A DNA stretch of 64,000 bases from Campylorhamphus procurvoides (taxonomy: Eukaryota > Chordata > Aves > Passeriformes > Dendrocolaptidae). This document shows positions 1-13,700 of the stretch, in pieces. The first letter of the stretch is position 1. Each line of letters opens with the position of its first letter. Under the pieces are notes generated by a model. It saw only the letters and a program-made list of their open reading frames with translations. It was not told where the DNA came from and searched no databases. The stretch spans positions 642,716-706,715 of the forward strand of contig WBMV01001237.1 in the NCBI GenBank assembly GCA_013396655.1. The letters run 5' to 3'. Position numbers and translations under genes: made by a program.

Positions 1-2689
1 AAATATTAACAACCACTGAATTCTCCTACTGACACACATGGCAACTGCAAGAGCAAATTTTCAACCTTTAACTTCAATGAACAGCCTTTAATGGTATTAA
101 GCAATTTAGACTTTGATCAAAAAAATCAAAACCTTGTGCTGACAAAAATAATTTTTAGATGTAATAATGATGATGGGAGAGCACAGCTCATGGTTTTAAG
201 ATGAGTCAAACCACGATCTAACGCAAGCCTTGCAGCAATCCAGGGGCAACCATGTTCGACTCACCCTCCAGTTCTATAACATCAAATCCTTTCAGCCCCC
301 AAATGAACACTTATTCCTTCAACCTTACTTTATAAATGCAGTAAAGCACAGTGTGTGTACTTGAATGTTCTCTCAAAAAAACCTCCATGGTTTGATACAC
401 TAATTTGTATTCTAATACCTGCTGTCGTATGGCGTTGGTCTCAGGTATTGAGTAGTGACTCCTGAAACACATTCAAGAGAAACATCTCAGGTAAGCAATC
501 CACTTCTTGTACCCAGCCATTTCATCAGGTAAACAAGAGAAAGGTCCTTTCACCAAAACAACCTGCAATTCACATCCAGAACACACAAGAAGAGAAGTGC
601 ACCAATAGGAGATGTTGCTGAGGCCAAGACAAGAGAGACTGAGCTCCTCTAGTCAAACTGCACTTCTTGATTTATCTAAAAACCTTTGCCCTGGAAGTTG
701 AGAAGAAGATGGAACAGTTTTACTTCTGATAACATTCTTCCTATAACCTGTGGCTTCAGCTAAGTAATTACAGTGGCCTTGACAAATATGAGTTAACCAG
801 TGTTGTCATGCCAACCCGTGTCCTTCTCTTTTCAAATATTTTACTGATACCAGAGACATTGAGCTTGGAACGTGCTTCCCACCAGTCACACTGCTATAGG
901 TTTCTTTTGACCTCAAAATCATGTTAAATGCTATGGGTTTCACTTAATGTGATCAAGTGTAAGCATTAATCATAAGTGCATTTCCACTTCTCATACAATT
1001 TTTTTTCTGAGGCAGAATAGCATGAAGTAGGAAATTACGTGATCAACAACCCAGTAATAAAGCAACCATTCAAGTTTACTGATATTCCAGCTGGAGAAAA
1101 GGAACATTTTTGTTTTGTTCATTTTTTCTGGACAAAACATATCACTACCACGTAAGTGATATATGGGGAGTTTGCATTCAAATCATCGTTATCCAGATGA
1201 AAGAAGAAAAATGCACGTGGAGGTTTGAAGTTCTGGTTTAAATTTGCCAGTGCAACCTTGTAGCCCAGTGAATATGGCATTGCCATTCCTTGGGACATGC
1301 CATTAGCTCTGTGTAAAGATAAAAAACTTGGGACTTGTCAGGCTTTTTCTGGACTTATCTGACCTACATGGGGTCTTTTTTATGTTTATCTGTGAAAATA
1401 ACTATGAAAAAACATGACTTTCACCTACTTTGTTTTAGCTTTTGCTTGACATTATATTATTGCTGGTTTAGTGCCCATAGTCACACACACATACATATAT
1501 ATAACAAATATAGCAAATCTCTAGTAATAATGAACAGTTACTCTGTGCAGACTAAACTGTCTATGACCCTAAACCAAAAGGACACAGACAGGAGAATAGG
1601 CATGGGATAACAGCAGTAGGTTGAAACTACAATGACAGGATGATTCCAGAGATTTCAGGGCTATAGGCAACAAAAATTGACTCAGTTGTCAATTCATGAG
1701 CAACCAAATTTTTTTTAATGGGGCAAAACCAGTTTTAGGAACAAGAGAGAGGAGAACAGCAAGAGTCAAATGTATATAAGCAAAACCATACGTAGCAAAT
1801 TTGGATGCCAAGTGGAATTCCGTCCTAATGCAGAAAGAGCAGGATCTAGAACATATTAATAAATACAGTAAAGTGACCCAATGCAGAATTTACTGTAACA
1901 AAGAAGAAAGTTTCAATATCACAGTTCTCTCAGCAAAGGTCACTGGACACTATTGATTTTCTGCACCCTGTGCTCGTGCCATGAGAGCAGACATTGACCT
2001 TAAGACCAAGAGGTAAAGGGGGAGATACTGGAATGTTTGTGCATATTCATTTTAACTTTATATAGTTTGAACAGTTACTATCATTGTATCTCAATTAATG
2101 CTATTTAGAGCATTAACACTTCAATTAGGCTAATAAAATTTCTGTTTCAGGCATGGGGTGCGTTTCCTTTTTCCCATTACAAGATTCTGCCTGTGAAACT
2201 GATGGAGACTTCATGCAATATATTCCGTAACTTGGATGCAACAAACAGATAACACCAGCAAAGGCTACTGTTTATTAAAAAACCCTCTTAGATAGGCAGA
2301 ATCATCAAACACATATTTATACCAAGTGTAGTATAATGTGGACCTAATCCTTATTTCTAGTTCTTTCCTGGTTTGGTTTTTTGGTTTTTTTTTGATAGAA
2401 TATTAACACTGTAGAATTAATTACTGTGGAGTTACAGCAGGAAAACCTGCACGAACTGTTGCTTTGGAAAAACATTCCTTCCTGCAGCTGCATTAGCAGT
2501 GCTCTTACCAGCATCACCAATCATAAAAGGATACAGGAGAAATTTGAAAAGAGTGTTTCTACAGTCCAAAAATAGATCAGTCTGGATTAGGTATTCACCT
2601 CTACATGTAAATAAGTCAGTCTAATTTTCAGGCAGGCTTTAAGGGAAATGAGATTAACATAATATGAAAATAATTCAATTATTCACAAG
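1..2689. other. unique AT-rich non-coding stretch
   Basis: I see no gene or recognisable interspersed repeat in this stretch. A short CA/TA microsatellite sits at about 1481-1502. Good splice-donor look-alikes at about 491 and 1152 have no open frame in front of them. The T-rich run at 2380-2392 is simple low-complexity sequence. Confidence 0.5.
1481..1502. repeat. short CA/TA microsatellite
   Basis: A dinucleotide run starts as CA repeats and passes into CATA and TA units. It is short and imperfect. Confidence 0.7.
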
Positions 2690-2930
2690 AAGACAATTAT
2701 CATACAATCAGCATTCAGGAATCCAAATAAATCAGCATCCTTATATTTATATTTAAACAAAGAAATCCATCTGTCAATGATAGAAGATTCAAATGCAATT
2801 AATTTATTATAGAACAAAGGATATTCTGATGATTTGAAAATCAGGTACAAGGAAAGCAACAGAACTGATAATGGCTCTAATGCATGCTTTGATTGCTTTA
2901 GACAGAAATTGCATTAAATAAGCCAAACAA
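2690..2930. promoter_or_regulatory. candidate conserved non-coding element
   Basis: This stretch is dense in core motifs of developmental transcription factors. There is a TGTCAATGA Pbx/Meis-like site near 2773, ATTAATTTATTA homeodomain-type sequence near 2800, ACAAAG SOX/TCF-like cores and a TAATGGCTCTAATGC stretch near 2870. It has no recognisable repeat and no open frame. AT-rich DNA produces homeodomain cores by chance, so this is a suggestion only; conservation in other species would decide it. Confidence 0.2.
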
Positions 2931-5394
2931 AACTAAATGACAGGCTGTTCTACACACTGTGGCTCCACGGGAAGCCTGCTTTCATATAGATTCCTGCCTT
3001 GTGATCAGATTTTTTGATCTCTAGTAGGTTCCAACCAAAGCTTTCCTGCACTGCTGCTGCAGAGATTACAGGCACTGGGGCACTGATGGCTCACAGCTTC
3101 CCCCTCCCCTGTAGATTCTGTAGCTGATGCTACAAATTTCTGTAACCTACAGGACTAACAGAATCTGTCTTCTCTACCCAGCTGGCAATTTTAACTACAC
3201 CTGTAGGAATCTGATATACCTCAGACTGTAGATATGCTGGGTCTATTCATCTGTGGACTAAAAATTGAGGGATGGTTGCAGAATCACACAGAGGGACCAA
3301 AAAAAAAAATCAAACCTAATTTCATTAAAATAACAAGGCTAAATTATGCAAACAGTAAACATTACAGGTTTTGGATGTGTTAATTAGCTTTGGTAACAGT
3401 GAGTAAAACTGAAAAATACTTGGTAAAATTTTCATTCTTTTGAGAAACAACTGGACAAAGACATACTGGGAGTGCTCAGTTTAGGAACTCTCTTATGAGA
3501 CAATGGAGAAAACATCCCCTCTGTTCTGCACATGAAGCTTCAGGGGACTCCAAAAGGGCAACACCTTGCTGGGACCAGAAGCTTTGGGACTTCTATTACA
3601 GAGAGCATTTTGTGCTCAGAACCAAACAACTTAGGTACATTCTGGCTTTGTCATCATTCTGTATCAATATTACAAAAAATAATATTTGAAAGAGAAGGAA
3701 CTGGGGAGGAAGAGGAAATCTAAAGGTTTTAAATAACCATTTCATCATGAAATAAAATGGCAGATAAACTGACACAGTAATCCTGAAAGTGGTCTAAAGA
3801 AGTAATCACAGGTGAAGCTCCAATGGTCTGCTTTAAAGCAGTAATAATATTCTCTGGAAATGAAAACAGTAGGCAAATATTTCCAGAGTGAATGTCAGGA
3901 TATTTAACCATATAGTCTCACCAATGGGCTTGTGTTTGTTAATGTAGAAAATATTCAAATATATTCCCATTTATTACCGCTGATATGACTGCAGTGAGAT
4001 GTATGTATTCCCAGGTATCTCCCAGTATTATTCTGTTTCAATAAAAGGCTACATCAAGATATGTTCTATAAAACTGGAGTTCTCAGAGGAATAAGCATTA
4101 AACTGAGAAAGTTCAGTTTAGGACAAAGTTATTTTACATATTTTCTTAAAAGCCCTGGGAGGGTTTGAAAAGCTTCATTCGTGCCTGATGTATTTACATG
4201 ATGAGTTTGATTCAAAGTGTTCATGTTTCCATAAAGTAAAATACCAGCTAACTTCAATGAGAGAGTCTATTATAATTTACGCTTTGCTAGATAAAATGAA
4301 ATAAGTGGACTACAGGATAAAATCCTTCACAACTTCATCATACAACTGGGGTACATAAAAGAAAAGGTAAGATTCATGGTTCAATAAACAATTGGATGTC
4401 TTTTTGAAGAAAACAAAGAATGATTTAATGAAAGATGAAAAATGATGAATATAGTTTCTAAACAAAAACAAAAGCCTGCTTTATGTGGCGATAACAAAAA
4501 CATCAAAATTCCTCAAAATAGAGTATTTTGGAATAAGATGTAAGGGAAGGATGCAGTCAGACTACTAGTTCTTTTCCTCTATGCAAACCAACAATTTCAA
4601 CTTCCTCACTATTGTGGAGGTACCAATGGGAGAGAGCTCGTGAGTGAGTGCTAAAGCTTTCCAGTCAAAACCAAACCCCGAAGTTCATAGAGGAAATCGA
4701 TTGACAGAACATATTCATTAGGATCCAATAGTATAACTATACTCAGACCAGAAATGTTGTTTGCAAAAGTGGTTGCCTTCTTTACTCTGTTTCATCTCTG
4801 AGTTCCTGCAGTCTATTTGCAGTTGTGCAATCTAGTTTGAGACTTATTCAATACAATATGATACAAGAAAACACAAGTGCAGATGTAATATTTTTAAAAG
4901 AATCTATATTTCAAATGCAGAATGAATGCATTACTGTGTACATTATCCCAGTTTCCTCATCTACCTTCAGCTCCTAATGCGACTCAAGTGCTCTTGCCCT
5001 CACAAAAGCAAATAGTTCATGGCACAGTTTTTCAGGCTTTGTTTGGTTCCTGATGCTGAAATACAATACAGAACTCGTGCTCCGAGCACAGAAATTTCAG
5101 CAGAACCTGCAACAGGAAAATGTCCCTGGATTTCCCTGATATATTTCCTAAACACATCCTAGATTTCAGTGCGTGTTTTCAGTTTATAAGGCTTTATGGA
5201 ATAAAATTACATTATCTATTTTAAGGTCCTATTTCTAACAATAATTATGTTTCAACAATAAACAACTAAAACTTTCATAGGGAATATATTTAGAAAGTAT
5301 TAGTTGACCTTGGTAATTTCCTCTTAGGCTCTCTCCATTCCAGAGTACTTGACACTCAGGAAAAAAAAAGATAACAGAAAAACAAACACAAAAA
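2931..5394. other. unique AT-rich non-coding stretch
   Basis: No gene and no named repeat are visible. An 11-A run lies at 3299-3309. Open frames at 3495-3723 and 3729-3911 are short, lack any family signature and are not flanked by convincing splice sites. The donor-like sequence at about 4367 has no open exon before it. Confidence 0.5.
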
Positions 5395-5751
5395 CCCCAT
5401 GACATCCACTTGGAAAGGGTTAGCCAGTGTCAGGAATACACTACAAACCCAGGAGGAGATGGGCAGTTGCACAGTGGCAGCTGAAGACTCATTCTACAGT
5501 AGACACTTTCCATCTGACCAGATGAAGAAGCTGATGGTGAACATCTCTCTCAATCCCAGGTCATTCCACCTAATCCTGGCTTTGGAGCTCATACCCACAA
5601 TTCCAGAATTGAAAATTCAGGGTTTTTTTAAAAAACACCAATTTTTTCTACAAGCCTAGCCTTAGACAGTGATTATTTATGATTAATTGAAATTCAGATA
5701 AAGACATCAGAAGAGTGACAGTTTGGGGCCTGGAGGTTTTACAGTCATCCA

Positions 5752-5932
5752 AGTATGTAATGTACATTATTACAGTATGAAGTATGGCCAGTACAATCTC
5801 TACATCGTTGAACTAACTGGATTAACACCCCAACAATTACAGACCATATTTGTTAAATGCAATTCTCACCACCATGGAAAACTACATGTCTACCAGTCAA
5901 AACAATTACAAAATGGAACAATGTGAGTGCTG
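5752..5932 (+). other. weak exon-like open segment
   Basis: A frame running through about 5723-5926 contains an internal segment that follows an AG (near 5776) and ends at a GTGAGT-type donor (about 5933). The peptide between them includes YGQYNLYIVELTGL and a short histidine run. I do not recognise the protein. The acceptor has a poor pyrimidine tract, so this may be chance. An 18-A run follows at 5985-6002. Confidence 0.12.
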
Positions 5933-5984
5933 TACAAAACTATCAGAGTGTTTCAGAGGAATAGAAGAGCAAGTTAATACAATT

Positions 5985-6002
5985 AAAAAAAAAAAAAAAA
6001 AA
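5985..6002 (+). repeat. poly-A run of 18
   Basis: This uninterrupted run of 18 A is the longest in the window. I looked for a retroposed gene copy ending here. There is no clear polyadenylation signal just before it and no target-site duplication, so I call it simple sequence. Confidence 0.8.
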
Positions 6003-7349
6003 GCTGGATGAGTCCTCCATGGGCTTTTCTCTGACTTTTCAAGTTAGACTTTATCTTAGCTTTCAGTAGCACCAGTTGTCAGCACCAAGCCAAAAACCTG
6101 TGCATGTATTTGCAAGATCAGGGCCCGTGGAAGCCACCAAAACAGGCCAGGTTATTCCCTTTTTATTTTTTAAACTGAAATGCAATATTTATTTTTAGCA
6201 AATACTTTAATTTCTGTATCACTGCAATGAAAGCTTAAAATACTTGTTGTTACAATGATAAAATAGAGATTATGGTAACCACTGTATTTTGTCATAGTGT
6301 TCTCTATAAAATAATTAGCTTTTTTCATTTTTAAGAGTCTGATTTTCCAGTGGCAATTTTCATGACATCTATGCATTTCTTTGGGACTGATGTGTGTTCT
6401 GAATATTATTAAAATACTTATTAATCAATCTTAAAGTGCTGAACTAATTCCACTTAGTGCAAGATAGACTAAAAAAGGCATTTTGCAGGCAACTGGGAGA
6501 CAACTCTGGGCATGAAATTTTTTTCAGCCAGCTGAGTCTGACACCAGGGTATTTCCTTTGATTCTCCTGAGATAAAAAGACACAGCTGTGCTTCTCATAA
6601 AGTACTTTCTGCCAGATGATCCAAAAGGCTGGCAATTCCAGAGAGAATTCCAGAGCAGCCAGAAACTGGATGCTTGCCTTTTCCTTGGCTATCAAGTGTT
6701 AAACTTATGCCATGTCTATTCCAGCACAAGGTGTATCTCGTTATGGCCATTTATTCATTATTTATTACAGAACAATTGTAACAGAGTTTGAAAAGCAATG
6801 AGAGAGTCAGAAAATTACCATAATTTTGTGGGTTTTTTTCTTTTTTCCTCTATTTTAGATGGTGTTTAGAAGTGAGAAAGAGGCAGATAGTTCAGCAGGC
6901 TTCACCATCACAGCACTGTGGAACAGCAGAAACAAACAGACTCCGTTCTTCCTCCATCTCCCTCTTAATTTTTTTTCCTTTTTAAACCACCAGACACAAA
7001 TAGCAGATTCTTTGCTAATCATAGCAATATCTATTTGAATTTTCAGTCTTTGTTTGCTGTCCTAAAAGTAGGTGAACTTGGGGTCATTCTTTCTAAAAGG
7101 CGAACTTATTTTAGACTAATATTTCACAGATTAGCCAGAGGGGTAAAAAATGTTCATATGAAGTCAAATTAGGAAAGAATCCTGTTGAAGGAGGATTTTA
7201 AACAACAACAACAAAAAATTAAAACAATTTAAGCTTTCCATCTGAACTTAAGTAAAAAACCCACCTTTTGAGCATCTGTTAGAAAAGGGACTAAATGGGA
7301 CTAAATTCCTAAAAGTGGGATTGATGGCAGGTCTTTTCTACCAGCTCAC
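6003..7349. other. unique non-coding stretch
   Basis: No gene or named repeat is visible. Short opposing open frames at 6444-6791 overlap each other and show no family signature. Confidence 0.45.
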
Positions 7350-7469
7350 TCCACAGAGCGATTTCGCAGTGAGTCAGAGCTCTGCCTGCACTGATCTGAG
7401 CTCACATTTACTATTTCTGGAGAAAGTGCCCTGGGTGGACTGTTGATGCATGCTTTCTTATTATCTTAG

Positions 7470-7543
7470 ACGGAGTTATTCCACCCTGCATAAATCTTTG
7501 AGGCTTGGAGAAGAGACTGATAGCTATGTGCCCATTTTCCCAG
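7470..7543 (+). CDS. candidate internal exon in a CpG-retaining patch
   Basis: A 74-bp segment lies between a strong acceptor (a T-rich tract ending in TTATCTTAG) and a near-consensus donor (CCCAG followed by GTGAGT). One of the three frames is open and reads RSYSTLHKSLRL-GEETDSYVPIFP. I do not recognise this peptide or a parent gene. The surrounding 7,350-7,620 bp keep several CpGs (near 7357, 7364, 7471, 7560, 7577, 7584 and 7615) in otherwise CpG-poor DNA, which would fit a conserved or unmethylated segment. It could equally be a non-coding RNA exon or a chance pairing of splice-like sites. Neighbouring sequence supplies no partner exon that I can join to it. Confidence 0.22.
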
Positions 7544-7620
7544 GTGAGTTACCAAGTTAGCGATTTACTCTCTCTCGGGCTTGGCGATTGTATAAATATT
7601 TTATACAAATATATTCGCTG

Positions 7621-10594
7621 GCTCCAGTCATAAAAATTCAGAAAAAAACTATTTGAAATTACTCACAACTTCTTTAACTGGGTAGTGGAACATACATAAA
7701 AGAATCCACTCTCCACCTGGTTCAGAGAGGGAATTTTGACATGGATTTTGATAGACAATGACTCTCTATCCTCCTGAGATAGAACTGGCTTTAGGTCTCT
7801 TGCGTCTTGGTAAGAGCTATTACTGCAAAGGAAAGAGAAAGGATACCTCTTTTTCTAATAATTGTTGCTAAAACAAAAAGTAGCTTTTAGAAAACTACTT
7901 CTCCAAACAGTTTCAGAGATTGCACAATGATTTTGGCCTAGATAGTTTTGAGGCAATGGAGGGATGTGTTCAAATTTGAAATGTTTCCTCTCAGTTTTAG
8001 AAAGAAAATTATCTCTGAGTTACTTTGTCACTCTTAAGAATCACAGCTCATCATAAGATAAAGGATTGGGCAATCTGTCCTAATGTCCTTATACTCAGTT
8101 TGTTTCTGACCCTTCTTTTCTTGATTTTGATCTGACTACAATTTCTTCTGGGGGCCAAAATCCAGAGCTCAGAATTGTGCGTTCAGGGGTAAGATCAACA
8201 ACAACAGCACTCCATAAATAATCCACTGGAACTGACAGGAATAGTCAAACATTCTGCTACTTTATAAACAATATTGGCACATGAATTTAGGCATCCAGGA
8301 CCATATTAGATACCCTATGGGATCTCAGCCCCAGGAACAGGTCTGGAAGGTTTGAAATACATGTCCTATTCCATGTCTTTGGGGAGCAGGAGGTGGACAC
8401 ACTAGACAGCTGTATTCAGGCACCTCATATGTTCCTTTTCCATCCTTATACCCCAGCCCTGATACCAAAGAATGTGTATAAGAAAATAATAGCTGGAAAA
8501 TGAACTAGCAATACCTATTAAAATCAAGATGATTAAATCCAGATGGTTAAGCACCAAATTTTCAGCAGAGTCCAAATTTTTAAACTGTATTCCAGAGGAA
8601 TAAGAAAAATAAACACCTGAATGTAAAACTCTGAAACATATGTTCACATTAATACTAAAGCAGCACCATTGGTGTGTGTATATGCATTTATAAAAATATA
8701 TGATGGTGGGTGTATTTCTCCTACCCCAGGTTTATATGTTGTTCATATGAATGGATTTGCAGGCTATTTTCATGTTATAAAGTAAAATGTTCTCTTACCT
8801 GCACTGACTTTAGGAACCATATGTTTTCATTTACAGCCCACTGCGAATGCCTAAGTTCCATATGCACTATGTAAAGATGAATTTACTTTTGGAGAATAAG
8901 TACACATTTGAAAAAATTAAAGCAACATCTCAGAAACCTGGAATTTCGTTATTCAGAACTGAACTGCAGTAGTTATAATCATGAAAACAGGGCCTGGTGT
9001 CAGCACTGGCTGTGGTCACAGGTAGCTGTGTGAAAGTTGTAGAACAATCTAGATGTGTGTGGCCAGGAGAGTGGCGTGTTTCACACCACACAGGATGGAA
9101 TAGCTGCATCTCGAGGCCATCCCACTGGAACTGAGAAGGGGCTCTGATTGTACCAAAAAGATTTTTTCCTAAGACATGATGTTTTTTCTATCAAACCCCT
9201 TCAGCTCAATCTGAAATTAAGGTATAACATATGTTGCATGCATCATATGTTCGCCTGCACACCCGTGCATATTGTCACTTTGTGTTATTCCAGGAGTCTC
9301 TTGAGCACATGGGAAGCAGAGTTTCATTGGGTTGGAAATTTATGCTTCAGTAAATGCATTGTCAATTTGGTGACCATCTGTAACTTACAGAATTCTTGTT
9401 TTATGCTGTGGCAGTGAATAAAGCAGATTTCAGATTACAGAACAGAACCAATAATGTTCTGGAATCCCTATATTTCATGTTATTTATAAAGCCCAAGTAC
9501 TAAGCATTCCATGGCATCTCTAGCTTTAGGTGTGCATATCCAAACACTCTTCCCACAGCAGAGACATTAACCTTTGCAGACAAATACTTCAGACCAACAC
9601 AAAGAGTAAGAGAAAACAAAATTTGAGGAGCACCAGGATGAAGCAGTTAATTGTCTTCACATTACACTCTGGAGGAAAACAAATTTTCAGGGGTGGTCAG
9701 TTAGTAGACACATTCTATCTGAATGCAGATGAAATGTGTATTTAATCATGAACAATACATAAAACAATTAAGTCATAAGGAATTTTAGCTCTAAAACTTT
9801 CAGAGAGCAATTACATATTAAAGAAAACAGTATTCTTCAGCTGAAATAGTATTTTCAGCATTATTTATAGATTTTCTATCCAGCATTCAAGACATACATA
9901 TCCCTGAGTAGCCACCATTCCTGATGGTTTACTGAAAACACAGGCAACTTAGGCAAGCATGACCACCTTATCAGGGGCAATTTAAGATCTGAATTGTTTG
10001 CCATTGTTCTCTTAATTAACAACAGCCACCACCTTCATTGACTTACTGAAATAGGATTTACAAGGACACAAAATGATACAGTTCATCTAGTCTATTGCTA
10101 AACCAACTCCAGAACAGTTTTCTCCCTTCCTGTTCACTGTAATCCCCTACGAGGGGATTGTACAATATTAGTGAATTGCATTCATTATTCACCTGTCATC
10201 CTGATAAATGATTTTTCAAGAGGGAAACCCATATTATTTTCTGCATCTTTACTACAACAAAGCATGGGAAACCCAGAACAAAGCAGTATTTCTTTAGCTG
10301 CATTTACATAACCTGGGAAAATGTCTTCTACTAAATCATTTCTGCTACCTTTCTTATTTGCTCTCTTATGGGTAGGATTTGAACACTGGTATTTGAGAGG
10401 GATGCTAATGAATTCCCAGAGGGTTAAAATAAAACTACAGTAAATAGAGTTACATTTCAGTCACCTAACTCTTATGCTTATGTCTGACTTGAATTAATGT
10501 AATTTCCCTCCTCCTCCACAGGTTACTGTGTTAATTTTGGAGGGTTTGTATTGATTTCACTGCACTGGCACTGGTAAAACAGCACAATACAGAG
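7621..10594. other. unique AT-rich non-coding stretch
   Basis: No gene or clear repeat is visible. A short GT/AT-rich patch lies at about 8672-8702. The CTTACCTG on the plus strand at about 8797 would be a good donor for the minus strand, but all three minus frames behind it carry stops. Confidence 0.45.
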
Positions 10595-10780
10595 CTGAAA
10601 AAAGCTTCTCATCCAACAGCACCCCCAAGTGCTTCTCCCCAGAGCCCCTCTCAATCCATTCCCCACCCAGCCAGTTATTTCTGCTTGGAATTGTCCCCAT
10701 CCAGGGGCAGGACCTTGTACTTGGCCTTGCTGAACTTCATAAGGTTTGCACAGCCCCACCTCCCCAGCCCATCAATGCCA
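10595..10780 (-). mobile_element. CR1 LINE fragment (reverse-transcriptase 3' part), antisense
   Basis: The plus strand reads as the complement of the CR1 ORF2 region, with the familiar order of a CAACAGCACCCCCAAG block, a CTCAATCCATTC block and a GGACCTTG-TTGGCC-AACTTCAT block. Translated on the minus strand, one frame gives MKFSKAKYKVLPLDGDN, which has the K-F-x-K-x-K-x-x-V-L-x-L spacing of CR1 reverse transcriptase near its C-terminal part. Frameshifts and stops show it is dead. The edges are soft because the divergence is high. Confidence 0.75.
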
Positions 10781-13700
10781 CAGGAGAACAAACCATTCCA
10801 AACTATTTAAAGCTATTTAATAGAATAAAACAAGCTACTCTAAAAATTAAACTTAAAAACCTATTTTCCCGTTTAAAATCTGTTTCTATTCCTTGAGAGA
10901 AGCTTTTTGGTTTGCTTTTAGATTCCATAGCATTTCCTATGTGATAGAAAGACACTACTGTTCTAGTCAGAGTGTTCCTATTAATCTTCATGTCATAACC
11001 ATCAGCACAGAAAACAAACCACTCAAAGAATTGAAGGGGGAATGGAATGCTTTCAAGGAATTGCACTTCTGTTGGAACCTGTTTAGCTACATCTGAATAG
11101 GTGGTATGTTCCTCAAATGTATAGCATTTTTATATTTCTAAATTACATAATTGCTTTTAGCTGTTTTGAAGAAAACTACTTAGAAACGTGGAAATTTTAA
11201 CTGGTATTTGCCATATCAGGGCAATCTTATTAACCTCATTGTTCTACAGGTAGGATCTTATGAAAATTTGCCATATCTCTGCTGGTCGTACAGCATTTTA
11301 AAACTTTTTATTCGGATAGACTTATTTTATTGAAGCAGGCTTAAAACTTTCTTAAACAGGTAGTGCCCATTAGGTTTTTCAAACTTTAAAGTGCTTAGAC
11401 TTATTCCTTCAGGGAGTTGGATTGCTCAACCATCATTACCAGGAAATACTTTATCCACACACAAGTCTTTTGTAAGCTCCTAAACTGGTCTTAGAGAGTT
11501 TTCTGTTATGGAGACCTGCACTGTGATATTGGGTTCTGCCTGAAAGATCTGGAAATTAATTTTAAATTATCGTCACACTCTCTGGATTTAAAAACATCAA
11601 CACTGCTCAATCAGACTGGCATTAGGCTCAAGTATGGCTAAACAGTCTAATAAATATGACTTTTGCTGATATTAGTAGATGGCAGAGGGCTCTGCAACCT
11701 GCTCTGTCCTAAGCACTGCAATGCCACATACAATAATGGCCTGAAAAATATTGAATGCCACGCATTCAAAGTGTAACATTCTGATTTTGATGAAAACTTA
11801 AGTTTGCAAATGTTCACTTTTCTCACAGAACTCTTTTACTGACATAAAGCACAATTATTCACTGTTTCTCTAGGTATCCGATCCAATGTGTGGCCTTGAC
11901 AGACTTTAATTCATGCCACGTAAGGTCTCTACACCAGATCTAACATGATTAACATTTTCTCGTGGTCATGCTTTATAAGCATCCATACAATTTTTAATAC
12001 TTTATTTTTTAATAAACCATTGATATGGAAAAAGGGTTAGCCATGTTTTTTATCAGGGTGTAGCATCCAAATCTTACAAAGTCCAGTTCCATTCACTCAA
12101 GTGGAAAACTCCACTGATACAAAAAAAGTCTGTCACTCATCGAAGGAATGGATCTGGATCAGCAGTTGTTGAAATTAAGCAAATACTTGACTTTAGAGCT
12201 CTCCTCAGTTTTGTCAGTGTAATTACACATCACATAACTAGGCCAGGTGCACAATATTAACGAGTATGTGAACATTTGCATAAGAAAATTTGGCTGTGGA
12301 ATAAAATCCAGACAGATTTTTAAGTGCTAATGAGAAGTCTGTATTCCCTGGATTTTACTGCAAGGCTAGCTTAGTGTTACTGAACTACATTTATTAATGG
12401 AAAATTTCCTAAGCAGTGGCAAAGGGTGTTTTCTCTAGTTTATTCCTTACACTTACCACTGGTTTCAGTACAGTCTTCCACTTCTTAGTGGCCTTCAATT
12501 TTTAATTTTTTTAAAGAAATTACCACAGATATGCCAAAAGGCAAAACTGATCACCAGGTTAACAGAACCAACATACTTATATATATTTATAAAATATATA
12601 AAGATACACATATATACACACACACACATATCAGTTGTTTTATATACCAGAAAAACTGGTGAAGTATTATAAGTAACAGAATTAGTTCTATTTAGTTCTA
12701 TACTAATAATGAGCACTAATATTGCTACTTTACTAATCAAATAATCAACAGTGCCATATAAACTACATTGTGTAACATTGATATTGTTGAATAGGCATTA
12801 GTTGTAATCCGTTGAGCAAAGGGAAGCAACCTGATTTCAGTGTGCTTTATCTGCAAGATCACACCCACGATTAACTAAAAATTAATGTTTAGCACTATTA
12901 TCCATGCAATTATTTCTATTGACACAGTGAGAAATCTCCACACAACTGAAAAAAATTATTAAACAATTTCTCCTTCCCAACTCTACTTCATATAGTGCAT
13001 GAGAAACGACTGAAAGGGAAGAAGATAAAACATAGAGTTAAGCTTTTATTATTGCACAACACAAGGAAACTCCAACAGTACTTTTTCAGTGTGATATATG
13101 CTGCTATTCTATCACACACAGCTTTAACACTTAGAAAAATAAGTTCTGAGTTCTATTCACTGGAAAGGTAAGATTGTTGTGAGAGCAGAGAGTGAAATCA
13201 AAGGTATATAACAACACGTTTCTCTACTAGGAATTAGCATAACTTACCAGCATTGGAAGCACTGAGACTTCTAAATTATTCAACATCTACAATCAACATG
13301 CCAAATTTCAGTGGAAATCTCTGTGCTTTTGTAAGTAAATTTCTATCTTACCCAATCACATTTGTGAAGTTTAATGAGTGATTGACTGAGATGTTTCAAA
13401 AAGGTATCTCTCCAGCTTGATTGGTAACACTGCTCTTGTGCTTTCTTAAGGAAAAATTAGCTACTTGCATTTGAAATTCAAGTCATAAATTCTTCAGTCT
13501 TCACTTATACTATCTATCTTATCATCTTCTTCTATCTTTAGAGTCTTTGGTGAAACTAGGAGAAACTACAAGCAGATCTGTGAGGACCACCCATTTATTA
13601 TTTTTAATAAAAGTTATCTTGCTCTACAAGGCTCAGACATTTAATTAAAGTAAATGGAAAAGATGCAGTAAAAAATCATCTGTAAGATTTAATATTAAAT

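Noticed and set aside
421..490. Small exon before the GTAAGC donor near 491
   Set aside because: All three frames between the nearest acceptor and the donor contain stops.
5395..6002. Processed pseudogene ending in poly-A
   Set aside because: No target-site duplication, no polyadenylation signal just before the A run, and no recognisable parent protein.
8800..8890. Minus-strand exon behind a CAG/GTAAGAG donor
   Set aside because: All three minus-strand frames are closed.
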